From NCBI GenBank assembly GCA_030770425.1, contig JASJFT010000074.1, positions 1-64,000 on the forward strand: a DNA stretch of 64,000 nt. The letters run 5' to 3'. Of the stretch, positions 11,883 to 24,570 are shown in pieces; position 1 is the stretch's first letter, and each line of letters starts with the position of its first letter. Under the pieces are notes generated by a model. It saw only the letters and a list, made by a program, of their open reading frames with translations, had not been told where the DNA came from and did not search any database. The position numbers were made by a program, and so were the translations under genes. The DNA comes from Darksidea phi. Its lineage: Eukaryota; Ascomycota; Dothideomycetes; Pleosporales; Lentitheciaceae.

Positions 11883-12666
11883 GCTCGAGTCTCTTGCGCA
11901 TACGTCATCTTTTCACGATTCGTGTTTATGCTTCAGGCACCTTGCAACGTACTATATTGTTGATTTTATTTTGCATAGCGGTATGAAGGTATTCGGCGAC
12001 GAATCACAACGGATGATACTTTCTTTGTCATAGACGCTGCCTGGAGCAGCAATGATTGCCATCAGTTCTGCAATGCATGTCTTCTGTCCAGTCAAGAAAT
12101 TCGTCTGGCTAACTTGTTTCGACCGTGAGTTGCTCTGCATTGTAACCCACATCTCCCTCCCACAAACGCTGCAGAATCTCTGTGTCCAGTCTAACACGCG
12201 CCTAAGGATTGTGCTAGAAATTTAGTGGTTGCATGGCTGCAGAACGCGGAAACACCTCACCGCGTTTCAAACTTCTCATGTCCGTAGGAATCCGGAGAGA
12301 AAACTTCCATCCTGCAGGCACTTACGCTACGAGCGTGCTGCCTGTTCAGGATTAGTGGTTGCGCTGGCGGGAAGCACATCCGTCTGGAAAAGGCGGTACC
12401 GAGGCTCAGTGTAATTGCATGGGGGAATGTGTCAAGCCTGCAATGCAGTGTGCCTCCATCCTCCCCCTTTTTGACGGCATAGCCAATGCATGGTTCGCGC
12501 GGAGCCGGCATTGTTGTTGGTGTGTCGGTTGCGTGGATTGCGCGGCCCGACAGGTGTCTACGGATATAAGAGTTATTGGCAATAACAATTACATATGCAG
12601 GTCAACGGTTTCAAACGATATGCAAAACGCACGACGGGTTTGTTGGAACCAGAATATATTCTATTT
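11883..12666. other. Convergent intergenic region
   Basis: The interval separates the 3' ends of the Zn2Cys6 gene and the peptide transporter. It should carry both terminators. I see no coding frame and no RNA gene. Confidence 0.5.
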
Positions 12667-14416
12667 TTAGACGTCCCCACTTCCCCTCGCCTCGTCCTCA
12701 CTACAACCCCGTTCAACTAACTCGATACCGTCCTCGGCGCTAACTATTGGTCTTGGCCGCTCATTTTCGACCCCTCTAAAAGTCCAGTGGAAAAGACCGC
12801 CGGCAGCACCGGCAGCACACGCCAGTCCTGCATACAGCCACACTAGATGCGGATCCTTGGCACTAGGCGCAATCAAGAGGCCCAATGCACTTCCCCCCGC
12901 GGACGTCAACAGGAAAAGCGACATGATGAAGCTCTTCATATTCTCCGGCGCTTTTGCATACGCTAACTCTAAGCCCGTAATGCTCGCCAAAATCTCAGAC
13001 AACGCGACGAGTATGTAAGCCGGTGTCTGCCACGCGACATGCACCTCGTTTGGTTGGTACTTGCTTTCGCTGACTTTTCCTGCTTCGCAATGCAGAGGAT
13101 ACTCGTAGCAGGGGCCGGTAGAGTAAATGCGGGATTGAAGAATGGCAGCGTACGTCATGCCTAGAGCGGCGATGATGAAACCCCATGTAATGCGTGTGAC
13201 GGGGGTGAAGGCGAGATGCAGATGTGTACGAATGAATGGGTAGATGAACCGGTCTAGTAGTGGTATCATGATGATGATGGTTATAGGGTCGATGTTGGGG
13301 AGGATGTCATTGGGAAGGCTGTGGAGTTGCATTTGGCCCGCTACTATGGTCAGTCTCTTGTTCGCCCAAGAAATACGCAGGCCCCTTACCTTGTGAGACA
13401 AAATTGTTCATCATTTGTGAGTACGTGACCCAGTAGATCGGAAAGAACAAGAAGACTTTGCAGGCTACAAGCGACGTTTTGAGTTCCTCGATGAATTTGT
13501 CGTCCCATGATATCCTGTATGCTCTGGGGCCTTGCCTTTGGAGCGATGGTTTTGCTGCGTCGAGATCGAACCGGTTCCTAGCCGCAATCCAGAGCGCCTT
13601 GAAGCAGTTGGCGATAACTCCTCCTTGGGGCGGCTTGATGACGTATCGTTCCTTTCCGCTCACTAATACAAAGTAGCCAACACAGAACATGAGCAGCGGC
13701 AGCAGGTACGCACTCCAGAATCCGACATGTAGTTCGAGCGTCGTAGTGGCGATGGCAGAGATTGACCCAATGTTAATACACATATAAAAAATCATATAGA
13801 CGCGCTGCACCGTGACCTCGGGGTCCACAATGACTCTCTTTCCTTTGGGTAGTTGTTTGATGAACGGTTTGGTAGTGCGAACTTGCTCGGCGATTAACGG
13901 CGAGACGTTCGATTTGATGCCCCCAGTCCCCAATCCGATGATGATCATAGCAGTGACCAGTCCAGGGAACGCGCCACCTCGCTCGATGGAGAATGGCAAC
14001 GAAGTAACGAAGAGGATGGAGATTCCGACCATGTATACTATGGAGAAGTACTTGATCGTCAAATATTTCCCCAGATACTGATCGGCTACAATTGCACCAA
14101 GAATGGGAGTAACGTAGCACCAAAACTGGAAGAAATTGGACAGCGCGGTCGCGCCCGTTTGCGCAAGGCCTAGAGCGCCGGGAAGTCCATTTGGATCATG
14201 GTATTTGTTTGACATGTAGTTCTGAAAGGGTCCAGAGAGGCCATAGTACGCAAAACGTTCGCAAAGTTCGACAATGGCCACCAGAAAAGCACCCCATGGA
14301 AGCTTATCGGCGACTCTAGGGAGGATTGCGAAGTCTTCTGGGGTAGGTACATCTACGTCGTGTGTAGGAAAAGTTGGACTCTGAGGACTTTTGTCGCCAG
14401 GTTGGCCGTTAGCCAT
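12667..14416 (-). CDS. POT/PTR-family proton-coupled di/tripeptide transporter
   Basis: This is a plasma-membrane oligopeptide/H+ symporter of the PTR2 type. Two exons (14416-13390 and 13343-12667) join across a 46-bp intron to give 567 residues, near the usual fungal length of about 600. Family marks are ELCERFAYYG (the ExxER motif, residues 50-59), PTR signature 1 LGAIVADQYLG (about 106-116) and the second signature FYMCINIGS. There are about 12 hydrophobic segments. Signature Asp112 and the ExxER residues are intact, so it looks functional. The amino end is shorter than in many fungal homologues but begins at a well-placed ATG. Family knowledge supports di- and tripeptide uptake; specificity within the family cannot be read from sequence. 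Confidence 0.92.
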
Positions 14417-15374
14417 ATTAGACCTTCGCCTAGTTAGTTATGCTTAGATTTCGTGGGAGATGTGATGCTCGTAGATCTTCAGGAAAGGGACGTTATTTCC
14501 TTCATGTCAATGAGCAAAGTTGTTGGCAGCTCATTGCGACACTTAGATCTAGCCAACCACGACGAGCGTAAACGTTATGAATGACACCTACAACGACCCA
14601 TTTTCCACTTCTTTCCCATGTGCGGTCAATTCCACGTTCACATCTTCGGTTTGCGCGACGGACGTGTACACGCCTCTTTCCTCTCTCCTAGAAGATCGCC
14701 AAGCGGATGGCATTTCCGATACTCTCTCCGAGTACTCAAAGCCAAGATGCTGTTTCCAATGCGCGCGACACCTCTGATCTCCTTCTAATCACCTGCGCAA
14801 CGTAAAAAGCGTGCCGACGCCTGCTTATCTGGTCATCTTGGTTCCCGTTTGCTATCGGTGATGTTAACAGCGGTCCGTCGCAACGAATCTTGACGATTGC
14901 TGCGGTGATGCAAAGACGATTAATCTTGTCGGCGTGTTTTTGGAGATGAAGCTGATGAGTTGAAGACACGATGTTAAGTTTAGGTGAGACCGCTTCCGCT
15001 TCGCTCTACGCCGCATTGGGATGTGAATAACGCCACCCTTTATACGCCACAATGTGGCATGTGCACAGAGTAACACTTTGAAAACTGCGGCAAGTCTACG
15101 CCTACACCAAAACGGAATGTAGTCTTATCAACGACCTCTCAGGTCTCAATGTTAGAGACATTGCACTTTAAGGTGGATGTGCGATGGAACAGATCGCCAA
15201 CCTGCTACGGGACACCTTTGGGAAACGCACTACATTTTGCGCATGAAACCACGGGCCAAAAGGGCCAGGGGATGGGTTATGATTAGGTGTGATAAACAAT
15301 ACCAAACGTAAAGGATACTTCGAACAGGCCGTAGAGAGCATGGGAGGAAATAAAAGAGAACAATGTGCATCTGC
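14417..15374. other. Intergenic, promoter side of the peptide transporter
   Basis: This stretch of about 960 bp holds the transporter promoter and the 3' side of the next minus-strand gene. Only short, unconvincing ORFs occur. Confidence 0.45.
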
Positions 15375-16056
15375 TCAGCCATTCATCGAGCTCTGATTAC
15401 ACATTGGTGCTGTGGAAGATTTCGAATATAAGCTCATACCTCCCTTTGGCGCGTATCTTCCATGTTCTGCCCTGCTACCTTGGTTAACGTTTGCGGTCTC
15501 CTGGTCACTTGTCCCAGACCCCGCTCTACCAAGCCCTAACTCCACTCTCTCCGCATTACCCATCGCAGAAATGCGCTCCTCGTCGTTCGCGACCCTGACT
15601 TTAAGGTTGTCCCATAGTCCAATCTCTGTATTACGCTTCTGGCCGGCCTGCCCGCTCTTCATCTCAGACTCTAATATATGCGTTTCTGAGTTTCGATCCT
15701 GCTTCCTCTCCTTGCGCCTTTTTTGGAGTTTTCTGTAACTCAAGACCCCTAGCCCACAGCCGATGATAGAAAGAATGCCGATGACAGTGATTCCTACGAT
15801 GATGCCAATCTTTGTACCTGGGCCAAGGCTGGCGATTCCACTCTGAGCACTAGCCGGTGTTTGCAGGGCTCGTTTCGTGGTATGACACGCGTTTGGAGCG
15901 GAAATAGGCATATGAGGACGATTTTCGCCGCGTGGTAATATCGACGTCACCCATGGCAGTGGTGCGACCATCATAGAAGCACCTAGGCAGCCGGTTGACA
16001 CAATTGTGAACGAGGGAGTTAGGTCGTCGATCCCCGCAGATGAGAGCGATGATCCT
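15375..16056 (-). CDS. Single-pass membrane protein, 5' end unresolved
   Basis: The terminal exon encodes about 225 residues. A short Ser/Thr/Pro-containing outer part is followed by one hydrophobic helix (IGIIVGITVIGILSIIGCGL) and a strongly basic stop-transfer stretch (YRKLQKRRKERKQ). The rest is a hydrophilic tail rich in Glu, Asn and Ser. This layout is typical of fungal type I surface or sensor proteins with a signal peptide in an upstream exon. An acceptor CTTAG sits at about 16057, but I could not join it cleanly to a starting exon, so the 5' end is left open. I recognise no named family. Confidence 0.55.
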
Positions 16057-16621
16057 AAGCCGATTGTACGTTAGAAGAATTTGGTGGCTGCAGCAAAAGC
16101 AACTTACTGCATCCGAGGTCTAGAAGTCAAAACCACAATGAATTTCGCTAGTGGAAGCGCACTCGAGTGAAATGCAGCAATCGTAAATTATGCTAGAGGA
16201 TGCGCAGAGGGACGTCTGAATTCCCGAACGATTTCATTGTGGCGGACCGCTGGAACTGCATGGCAGATCTTATCTAGCTGGATGTTCCTTGGAAGTAATA
16301 TGAGTCTAGAGGAGCCTTAGACAGGAACGCACGATTGCGTAGGGATTGATAGAGAGAAGCCTCCTGACTGGATGACTGCGGTCGGCATTTCCTCGTATCA
16401 CCAAACCTGTGCACGCGCCCATAGGCTGAAGTACAAATTGGGACGAGGACCACATGGTCGTTCATTTCGCCATCCGAATGCAGTCCTGGTCGTGGCGATC
16501 GATCCAACACGAGTTGCGCTAGAGAATATTGCATGGTTGGCAAGCCACTCCCGTGTCTTTTTCTCCGCGACGTCTCAACGCACCCGATGATCGTCGTGCC
16601 AGCACGCATTTAATAATGCAC
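16057..16621. other. Intergenic or unresolved 5' exon region
   Basis: This stretch may contain the missing first exon of the membrane protein gene. Short ORFs on both strands show no domain. Confidence 0.35.
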
Positions 16622-19377
16622 CTATATACGCTTCCCCGCAAAGAAATCATCCAAACGGTCTTCTAGCTCGCGCACCCCTGCACCTTCCAAGCTTCCTCGG
16701 ATCCATCCAGGCAACTTAGCCTGAATCCGCTGCCCACCATACCGTCGATCGAGCATGAGAATAGCGGCATAGTCATTTTTATGTCGAATCGCTCGTCCTA
16801 CGCATTGATTGACTGCGCGCATACACGCATTTTCGTAGAAGTCCCGCCCTGCTGCTCTTCCGTCCTGCCCCTTGCTCGTCGCTTTGGACGAGATATACTG
16901 CGTTTTTGCTTTCCATTCTGCCGAATGCGGGTTGGGGAAGGGTAAACCAACCACTACTACTCCGCGGCCGAGGCTGTCACTGAAGTTGATACCTTCGGAA
17001 AGGGTGCCACCTATGACGGCAAATAACAGTGCGCCACGGCCGTTGCCCGACGCCACAGCGCTGCTATAGGCACTCAATACCGAGTCTACGGCTGCCTCTT
17101 TTGTGGTTGGATTAATATTGGAAGACTGTGACTGGCTGCGCTGTTCGAGGAAAATAGGCTTGACGCGAAGGAATGCATCCCATATTGAGGACGGGGTTAA
17201 TGATGAGGTTCCAGGCAACCTTTTCCAGGCAGCGATGCATGTGTCTAGATAAGAGTAGCTGGGAAAGAACACGACGACACCATCAGGTATATGCTGTGCT
17301 ACCCTCAGGATGGCATATCCAAGGTCGATCATCTGTGCCTGTTAATTCCAATGTACAGATATGAGCGAAAACAGCCGGTACCATTTGCTCAGTGTTGCGC
17401 TTCTCGAAAGTAAAGTCGAATTCCTGTCCACTCAAGGTTCGTACTACCGAGACTGCAAGCAGATTTGACGCGGGTATCACGTGTCCACAGGACAGTGTCA
17501 TGATTTTCGAAGGAGCTAAATACGATAACAGATGCTGCTCATAGTCGCTCATCTGTAGAGGGTCAGCAAGAGCAATGAGCTGCATAACGCACGGGACTAG
17601 TACCGGGGACATGGTGCCACCTGCTAAGATAACAGCCCTTGCATCCTCTACGATATCCTTGAAGTGGAAGGTCGGGTCCAGAAGCATGTATTTTAGAGTA
17701 ATGCCTGCTGGTTCCTCTCGAGAGTAAAAGAAGCGGCCCTCCGCAGATGGATTCATCAAGGAGACTAGGAATGATTGAACATGGGTCAGAACAGGCACAG
17801 TGTGCCTCGCACCCAGTTTCGCATCGTTTTTCGAAATGTCGGTCGAATTATTTTGCTGTACTTGTTCGGAATACGTCGTGTAGCCGTCCACTTTGCGAGC
17901 CAGTCGACTTTCCTGCAGGTACATGTTCAGTTTATAGATGTTGATCTGATCAACGCCTTTTCCTGACATCAGTGCACCCATATCCACCAAGCCGTCCGTG
18001 GCTTTTGGGTTGGCATACTTTGATTGCAGGTATGCCATGATCGAGTCCAGTATTCGCACTATCTGCGCAACATAGACGCGGTTCTTCCCCTTCAGCTTGT
18101 TACGGAATTTCTGCAAATACACGGTGACCTGCATGCGGGCTTGTTTTACTTGCTCGAGAGTGACCGAAACAGAGTAGATGCCGGCGATTGCGTCCATCAG
18201 ATTGTGTGCCTCGTCAATCATGACTATGTGACCTTTGAGCGAGAGATCTAGCGCTTCTCGAGCGGACTTCTGCAGAAGCAAAGGGTACGGCAGCGTGACA
18301 ATCTGCAAGGATCAGTACATGCTTAGTGTCCGTCAAGATTTCGCGTCTCACTTCACAATACTTGATTGCTGGGCGTGAGGCGTAGTACGGACAGATACCA
18401 AGCCTCTTACCCAGCGAGCCAAGGTCCTCAATGTCCCGGATTCTTGCCAGCGTGTGATCACGGAAATCATTCACCAAAGCTTGCTTCTCCTTGTTCGGCA
18501 TGAATGGGCACTTACAGTCCGACGAGATGCCCGGTTGCTGCAGCTCGAGACACCTCTCGTTGATTGCAGTTGCGTTGCTCAACTTGCTTACTTTGGGGTT
18601 GATGCAGAGATTTTTCCTCGAACCCAAAGTCAAATGCTTTACCTCTTCCACAAGCTGTTCATTAGTTGGCTGCACAAGAGGATCCTGGGCAACGGATGGA
18701 GGCATCTGGACGCGCCGGAGCTCGCTTGAAAACTGTGTAAGCTGAGAGTGCGTTCTAGAACAGAAGAAGATCTTGGTTTCATCCGGGACCTCTGTTTCCT
18801 CCTCCTCCTTTTTCAAAGTTTTGCCTAGTTTTTCCATCAGTGCCAGATTTTCTACAGACAGGCCAGAGTCGTTGAAGCTTTTAGCATTCCGTCTCGAAAT
18901 GGCATCTTCATCACTTTCATAATCGTCGAGAACGAAGCGCGCCTCATCGTCCTCCCCGTCTGCACTGCTCGAGACCGTCTTCTGTCGCTTGGATTGGGGC
19001 TCTCCTTTCTGGTAGACTTCCTTGAGGCGCTTTTCTTTCTCTTTGATTTTGGCGATTCGAGCCTCGAATTCTTCCCGGCGCTGCAGAGCGGCCTGCTGCT
19101 TTTGTTTCCGCGCGTGCTCGAGGATCCACGCGGGCTCGTCGCTGTATGCTGCATCTGCCGCAAAGCCGTCCTCAAAGGTGCGCCTCTGGTGATCGCGCAG
19201 CCATGTTAAAGCGCCGCAAATGAGGCTAAGGGACTTGCCGGTGCCTGTAGGCGACTCGAATACGCCGACTTTGCCCTCTTCCAGACAGTCGTACACGGCA
19301 TTCATGAATTGCTTTTGGATCTCATATGGTTCATAAGGATGATGGAAGTTGCGCTCCATGTTGCCGCTCGTCGTCAT
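16622..19377 (-). CDS. CHL1: CHL1/DDX11-type iron-sulphur DNA helicase
   Basis: This is a superfamily 2 (XPD/FANCJ/DDX11 clade) 5'-3' DNA helicase acting in the nucleus in sister-chromatid cohesion. Three exons (19377-18352, 18302-17382, 17338-16622), joined by introns of 49 and 43 bp, give 887 residues; yeast Chl1 is of similar size. Visible motifs are Walker A SPTGTGKS (about 42-49), [11 protein letters not shown] (motif Ia) and DEAH at about 372-375. GGTMSP and the motif VI stretch [14 protein letters not shown] lie in the last third. Between motifs Ia and II are the four Fe-S cysteines, in NLCINP, NERCLE, CKCPF and GICPYY. A Lys/Glu-rich acidic insert (about 90-190) is usual for the clade. 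It diverges from AIP1 over 344 bp. Confidence 0.93.
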
Positions 19378-19721
19378 TGTTGGGTGCTGCAGAACGCTGA
19401 AGGTGACGGGGCGCGAAACGCGCTAGAGCAACGGGTGCTCACGTGTACGCTAACCTGTTACAGTATCGCGCCTATGCGAACAGCGATCGACTTAACATAG
19501 GCATTCAACGCGCATGTTGTTGTTAAGCGGTCTCTAATGCTAAACACTGGAGGATGGGCCGCCAGTGAATAATTGTTTAACGCTCACCAGCCACCTCCGC
19601 CGCCCCTCGTTTGTGGCTGTGCATGCTGAAACCTGAACTCTGACAACGCGCGAGCTCCCCCACCCTCCTGTACCCAGATCTTCTACACTCTCCTATCGTT
19701 CTCCTACAGTCAACCTCTGAC
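19378..19721. promoter_or_regulatory. Bidirectional promoter, CHL1 / AIP1
   Basis: The two divergent start codons are 344 bp apart, so this interval must hold both promoters. The AIP1 side ends in a pyrimidine-rich leader (about 19650-19720), a common feature upstream of strongly expressed genes in filamentous fungi. Confidence 0.55.
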
Positions 19722-21694
19722 ATGGCACTCGTCTCTGGTACTTCTTTTCTTCGAGCATGAGGCGGTTACGTTACTGAACTGAGCAGACGCAATCTGGGCT
19801 GCGTCCCCCACTACGACCCGCGGGCAGCCCACGCCGCTCTCTTCCGACCCCAAAGGCGAGCGGATAGCGTACGCAGTAAGGCTTGGGCACTACACAGTAA
19901 AGATACGGTTGAGCTAATCCGGCAGTCTGGCAAATCCGTCTTCCTGCGCTCCATCGACGACCCGGCCGTCAGCAAACAGTACACGCAGCACACGGCGCAA
20001 ACCACCGTCGCCCGCTTTGCGCCATCGGGCTTCTATGTGGCGAGCGGGGATGTCTCAGGTACCGTGCGCGTGTGGGATTGCGCCGGCGAGGGCGCGACAA
20101 AGGGTGTGTTCTCACTCTTACTCCGGCGACACAAATGAGGCTGACGGCCGTAGGCGACTACCATATCATTGCTGGGCGCATCAATGACCTCGCGTGGGAT
20201 GGAGACTCGCAGCGCATCATCGCCGTAGGCGATGGCAAGGAGCGCTTCGGCCATTGCATCACAGCCGACAGCGGCAACACCGTGGGCGAGATCTCAGGAC
20301 ACTCTTCGCAGATCAACAGCGTTGCCATCCGCCAGCAGCGCCCCCTACGTGCCGCAACGGGCTCCGATGACACCAGCCTCGTCTTCTACCACGGCGCGCC
20401 CTTCAAGTTCAACACTAGCCTTAGAGGGCAACACAACCGCTTCATCTTCGGCACCGCCTTCGCCCCGGACGGCTCCGTCCTCGCCAGCGTGGGTGCTGAC
20501 AAACGTATCTGGCTCTACGACGGGCGGACGGGCGAGGCAAAAGGCCAGATTGGGGAGGGCGTACATACTGGCAGCATTTTCGGCATCTCCTGGGCTAAAG
20601 ACTCGAAGCGCTTCGTGACCGCCAGCGCAGACCAGACGGTGCGGATATGGGACCCGGAAGCCGGGAAGGCTGTCCAAACATGGAGAATGGGCGAGGAGGG
20701 CGTACCCAGCATCCCCGACCAGCAGGTGGGTGTCGTCTGGCCCGGTGGCCGAAGCGATGGCCTCATTATCAGCGTCGACCTAGAAGGCAACCTCAACTAT
20801 CTCGTCGACGGCACTCCTAGTCCCTCCCGCGTTGTCCGCGGCCACCAGAAGAACATCACCGCCGCCGGCATCTCGGGCTCAACCTTCTTCACTGGCAGTT
20901 ACGAGGGGCGCGTGCTTGCATGGGATACTGCTGCGGGTGCCGCCGCAAAAGTAGAAGGCGACTGCCACTCTAACTACGTGGCCGGCTTCACTGCCGCCGA
21001 TCCCAAACGGGAAACTGACGTCTTCAGCGTGGGCTGGGACGACACCCTGCGGTCCATCTCTGTTGCAAGCAAGATTTTCACAGGGAGCGCCAGCGCACTC
21101 AAGTTTCAACCAAAGGGAATCGCTGCGTCGTCAGATATAGTATTTGTGCCGGCGTCTGATTCGATAGCCATCTACTCGGAAGGAAGCAAGGCGAACTCGC
21201 TATCGGTCAAGTACACTCCCACATGCATAGCTGCGCATGGGTCTTATGTCGCTGTAGGAGGTGATGACAAGCTCGTACACATCTACACTCTGTCCGGCAC
21301 GGATCTGAAGGATACCGGCATTGAGCTGCGTCGCGCAACAGCGCCTATATCCGCTCTTGCCTTTTCGCACTCTGGCAACAAACTCGCCGTAGGTGCAAAT
21401 AATGGAAAGATATATGCATTCGAAGCGTCTGGGGACTGGAAAATCATCACAGACAGGTGGTCTGCCCACACGGCACGCATCACGTGTCTTGCGTGGGATG
21501 ACAGTGAGACATACGTTGCGAGCGGCTCGCTTGACACAAACGTTATGGCGTGGAGTGTCGAAGACCCGGGCAAGCGGATCAAGGCAATGAACGCGCACAA
21601 GGACGGTGTCACGGGCGTTGCATGGGAAAAGGCCGGCAAGATTCTCTCCGCAGGCGGGGACTCGAGCGTAAAGGTATGGAAGCTTGTAAAGTGA
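19722..21694 (+). CDS. AIP1: Actin-interacting protein 1, WD40 repeat
   Basis: Cytosolic cofactor of cofilin that promotes actin-filament disassembly. Four exons (19722-19737, 19787-19875, 19926-20103, 20154-21694) give 607 residues, the normal length for the double seven-bladed propeller. The 16-nt first exon is required for an ATG in frame. Clear WD40 blades include [46 protein letters not shown] and [10 protein letters not shown]. The segment [20 protein letters not shown] is typical of AIP1. All exons keep phase, and there is no sign of damage. It lies beside CHL1 in opposite orientation. Confidence 0.94.
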
Positions 21695-22176
21695 GTGGAC
21701 GGGATCGGGGCTGGCGCAGTCTGGATGTGCCCCTCAGCCAGATGCGTGTCGAGCATCGAGTTCATATAGCTACATCGTGGCCGAGCTGTGCTGCGGGACC
21801 ATAGAAAAGGTGAGGCGGACGAGCTTCGGACCACTCACAAAGCGCGTAGGAGCGCATCCAACTGCCCATGCGGTGTAACCTCTTTCGCGTGGCATGTGAA
21901 TGCAAATTCCTCACCATCTCTGATGCAGTGGCGCGTCAGGCGGCTGCCTTGTTCTGCCTGTCAAGTAATCGCGCAAGGAGGCTGTGGCTTGCCAAGCGTA
22001 GTCCTCCATCCAGTAGGGCAAGTTTGCCCTATACATCGCAAGATACATAGGCTGCCTCACTCTCCTCTTTTCACGCCGCCGATTTCCCTCTCCACCTTTG
22101 CGTCTTATTTTTTCAATCTGCTCCCCACTAATTGCACATACCTTTGCACTATCTCGTCGCCGTCGCTAGCTCATCC
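21695..22176. other. Intergenic with CT-rich leader
   Basis: This stretch holds the AIP1 3' end and the promoter of the following gene. A strongly pyrimidine-rich tract (about 22056-22130) just upstream of the next ATG suggests the transcription start region. Confidence 0.45.
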
Positions 22177-22733
22177 ATGGACGGCAATTTCGACCAGTTT
22201 GGCGGACGTGGCCTTCAGAACGGCCAGCGACAAAGCTTCGACAACGCAAACATCCTCGAAGCATTTGTCCAACAAGACATTGGTCAACAACAGGCAAACT
22301 CGCCAGGCTACCGTGAATCTTTCAACTCACGCTACCCAAGCTCGCCCACGCCTCCCACGACCACGCATCAGCAGACCAGGCCTCAGCCTTATGAGGCTCA
22401 CGCGCCGTCCGCCTTCTTTCCGATCAGCCCAATCAACATGCCCCGATCGAGCCCGCCGGTGTCCCCTCATTTTACGCTGACCGCCGACCCCAATTATCCG
22501 TTCGGCTTGAGTTACGGCGTTATGTCTGCGCACGATGCTAGTATGGGAGGAATGAGGAACAACTCTGTCGAGTAAGTGCCCTTTGTGACTTCACGTGAAT
22601 TGAAATGAACTAGATCTGCCTTGTTTCATTGGGCATGTTTAGTCTACCGCCAGGATTAGACGTCACCCGGATGGGAGTTGTGCCCATTCCTGAGCACTCC
22701 AGACTAGGAGAGGATACTACCGTCCCAGAATAA
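22177..22733 (+). CDS. Q/P/S-rich low-complexity protein, possible 5' part of the downstream C2H2 gene
   Basis: Exon 22177-22571 and, after a 71-bp intron with good GTAAGT and TTTAG sites, exon 22643-22733 give 161 residues ending PEHSRLGEDTTVPE. The protein is disordered-looking, rich in Gln, Pro, Ser and Asn, with NGQRQ, FVQQD, PPTTTHQQ and PINMPRSSPPVSP. It has no recognisable fold. Such sequence is typical of the amino-terminal region of fungal transcription factors. A zinc-finger exon with similar composition starts 1.2 kb downstream on the same strand, so the two could be parts of one gene; I could not find a splice path through the gap. Start context and CT-rich leader support the ATG. 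Confidence 0.55.
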
Positions 22734-23971
22734 CGCTCAGACGCCTGGAAATTTGCCATTGTATTAGGTCTGGTCCTTGAACATGCTGGCATTGGAGCCT
22801 TGATTTCGTAAACCAAGCCCACAGATTTCGCATGCTTTCCAGTCCAAAAAGGCCCTCTTGAGCCCCATTGGTCTAGCCCATGCGTGGTGTCATTGGTTTT
22901 CTGATCGGTGACGTGGTTGAGCTTTCCTCCAGGCTAGCCAACCGGTCAGAACGACTTCCGTCGGCCCTGAGCGGATTGCCCGTTTCGAAAACGAGCCTAT
23001 GCGCGCAGGATTCTCTACTCCAGATAGGAAAGGAACTAAACCGTCGATTAGAACCGAATGAACATGGAGCCTATGGACTTGGAAACCCGATGATCCCTAG
23101 AGTAGATTATCAACACGAATGGGACTGAATTCCTAGGTTTCTTGAAACTGCCATATTGGCTATTATCCACGAGCATTATGTCAGATAGGTCGCTATGAGG
23201 TTAGTATATAACGCAATTCCCCTTTCCCCCCACCCCTTCTTCTGGATACCCCGGTATTTCCCTGGGCCATACTTTCTCGAATCAGGTTTCCTTTCCATGT
23301 TTACCAATGGAGACTGGTCCGCTCTGGATACGGGAACATCCACTTGGACAGGCCTCTGCATGTCAAGGTACAGTACAGATCGAACAGACCGCCATATCTA
23401 TATCAAGGTGGGTGCGCGTGCTTTCTTTCAGTGTCCTAACGTCGGTCTTCAGTCCAGGAAAGGATTGGAATTGGAGGTCCATAGTCCGCCCGGAGGCCAC
23501 ATTCAATCAATATCATTGTCACGCGACCCTAGGATGCCGAGATTGCATATCTTCGTCGGAAGCCTTCGGGATGCGCCTCGGTTTCTGCGTGTTGGTGCGA
23601 TCGCTCGGTGTTCGAGTATATGGTGCCTCAGTGTACAAGTCTGTTGTATCTCGTCTTCTGTGTGGAACCACAGTCAGCACACCCACGTTCTCGAGTCTCC
23701 CTCGCAGCGATGCTGAATTTGTTCAGAAAACGCCCATATCCGTGAATATGAAAGTGGGTCCCTTACCCTCTTTAACATTTCTTCTTCCGATACTGAGTCA
23801 CGATTACAACGCTCGGTGCTTTTACCCTACGCAAAGCTTTGAATGTTTCATCTAAAACCCGAGTTGTTTGCCTTTCGGATGGAAACCATTATGGAATTCT
23901 CATAACGCCACAGCCATACTCCATAGACGCCACATACCCGGACTTTCCCAACGGACGTTATTATTTGGTAC
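22734..23971 (+). other. Unresolved interval, possible decayed exons
   Basis: Open but broken frames occur here. At 22930-23130 one reads SERLPSALSGLPVSKTS and GNPMIPRVDYQHEWD. At 23150-23190 it reads FLETAILAIIHEHYVR. Around 23786-24000 a frame of about 70 codons without an ATG reads RVVCLSDGNHYG and DATYPDFPNGRYY. None joins cleanly to a neighbour. Possible explanations are a long 5' leader with introns, an extra small gene, or decaying coding sequence. Confidence 0.35.
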
Positions 23972-24570
23972 ATGCTCTCCCGAAACCACTCTGACTGTTG
24001 TCACAACAGCATAACCAACCTTTCGATGCCGAATCCACGTCCTCCAACTAGTTCGATCGATCAACAAACGGCGGTTCGCGGCCAAAGACCCCTGTAAGTA
24101 TAAGCAAACACCACTGATTATCATGTCACTGACTTTGCAGTCCGCAATTCTCGGTGCCGCAGACGTCTGCCTCTGTCAATACGCCGCATATCTCGTCGCC
24201 TGTACGTCCATCCACCCAGCCTCGTCGCCGATACCGAGGCGCATCGATCCGTACCAACCATGACGAGGAACCGATCGGACTAGTTCTCGTCAGCAAGAAA
24301 AAGTTTAAATGCTCCAAGACCGATTGCAAGGAGCTCACTTTCGGCAGGCTTGCGGACCTACGCAGGCATTACGACCAGCAGCATTCGCATGGAGGCGAAG
24401 TATACTTCTGCAGCTATAGTGGATGCCAGCGGAGCCATGCCCCTACCGGTGGCAAGGGTCGGAGTTTTGGGTCGAGGAAGGATAAAAGAGATGAGCATGA
24501 GAGAAACGTTCACGAGAAGAACAGCCCGAAGCCCCGCGACGATCGCGTCGACTCTGCGGAAAGCTTTTGA
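23972..24570 (+). CDS. C2H2 zinc-finger protein
   Basis: A probable nuclear DNA-binding protein. Exons 23972-24093 and 24141-24570 join across a 47-bp intron (GTAAGT to TTGCAG) to give 183 residues. A second in-frame ATG at 24026 would give 165. After a Pro/Ser/Gln-rich start (PNPRPPTSS, SVPQTSASVNTPHISSPV) comes a basic patch QPRRRYRG. Two fingers follow: a standard C2H2 finger starting FKCSKTDCKELTFG and ending LRRHYDQQH, and a second, longer fungal-type finger from FCSYSGC to DEHERNVH with an enlarged loop. The tail is charged. It may be the 3' half of a larger gene starting at 22177. Confidence 0.7.

Noticed and set aside
20232..21834. Long ORFs in other frames over AIP1 (for example 21283-21834 minus and 20232-20618 plus)
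   Set aside because: They overlap a complete WD40 gene with conserved motifs; high GC codon bias of the true gene leaves the other frames open.
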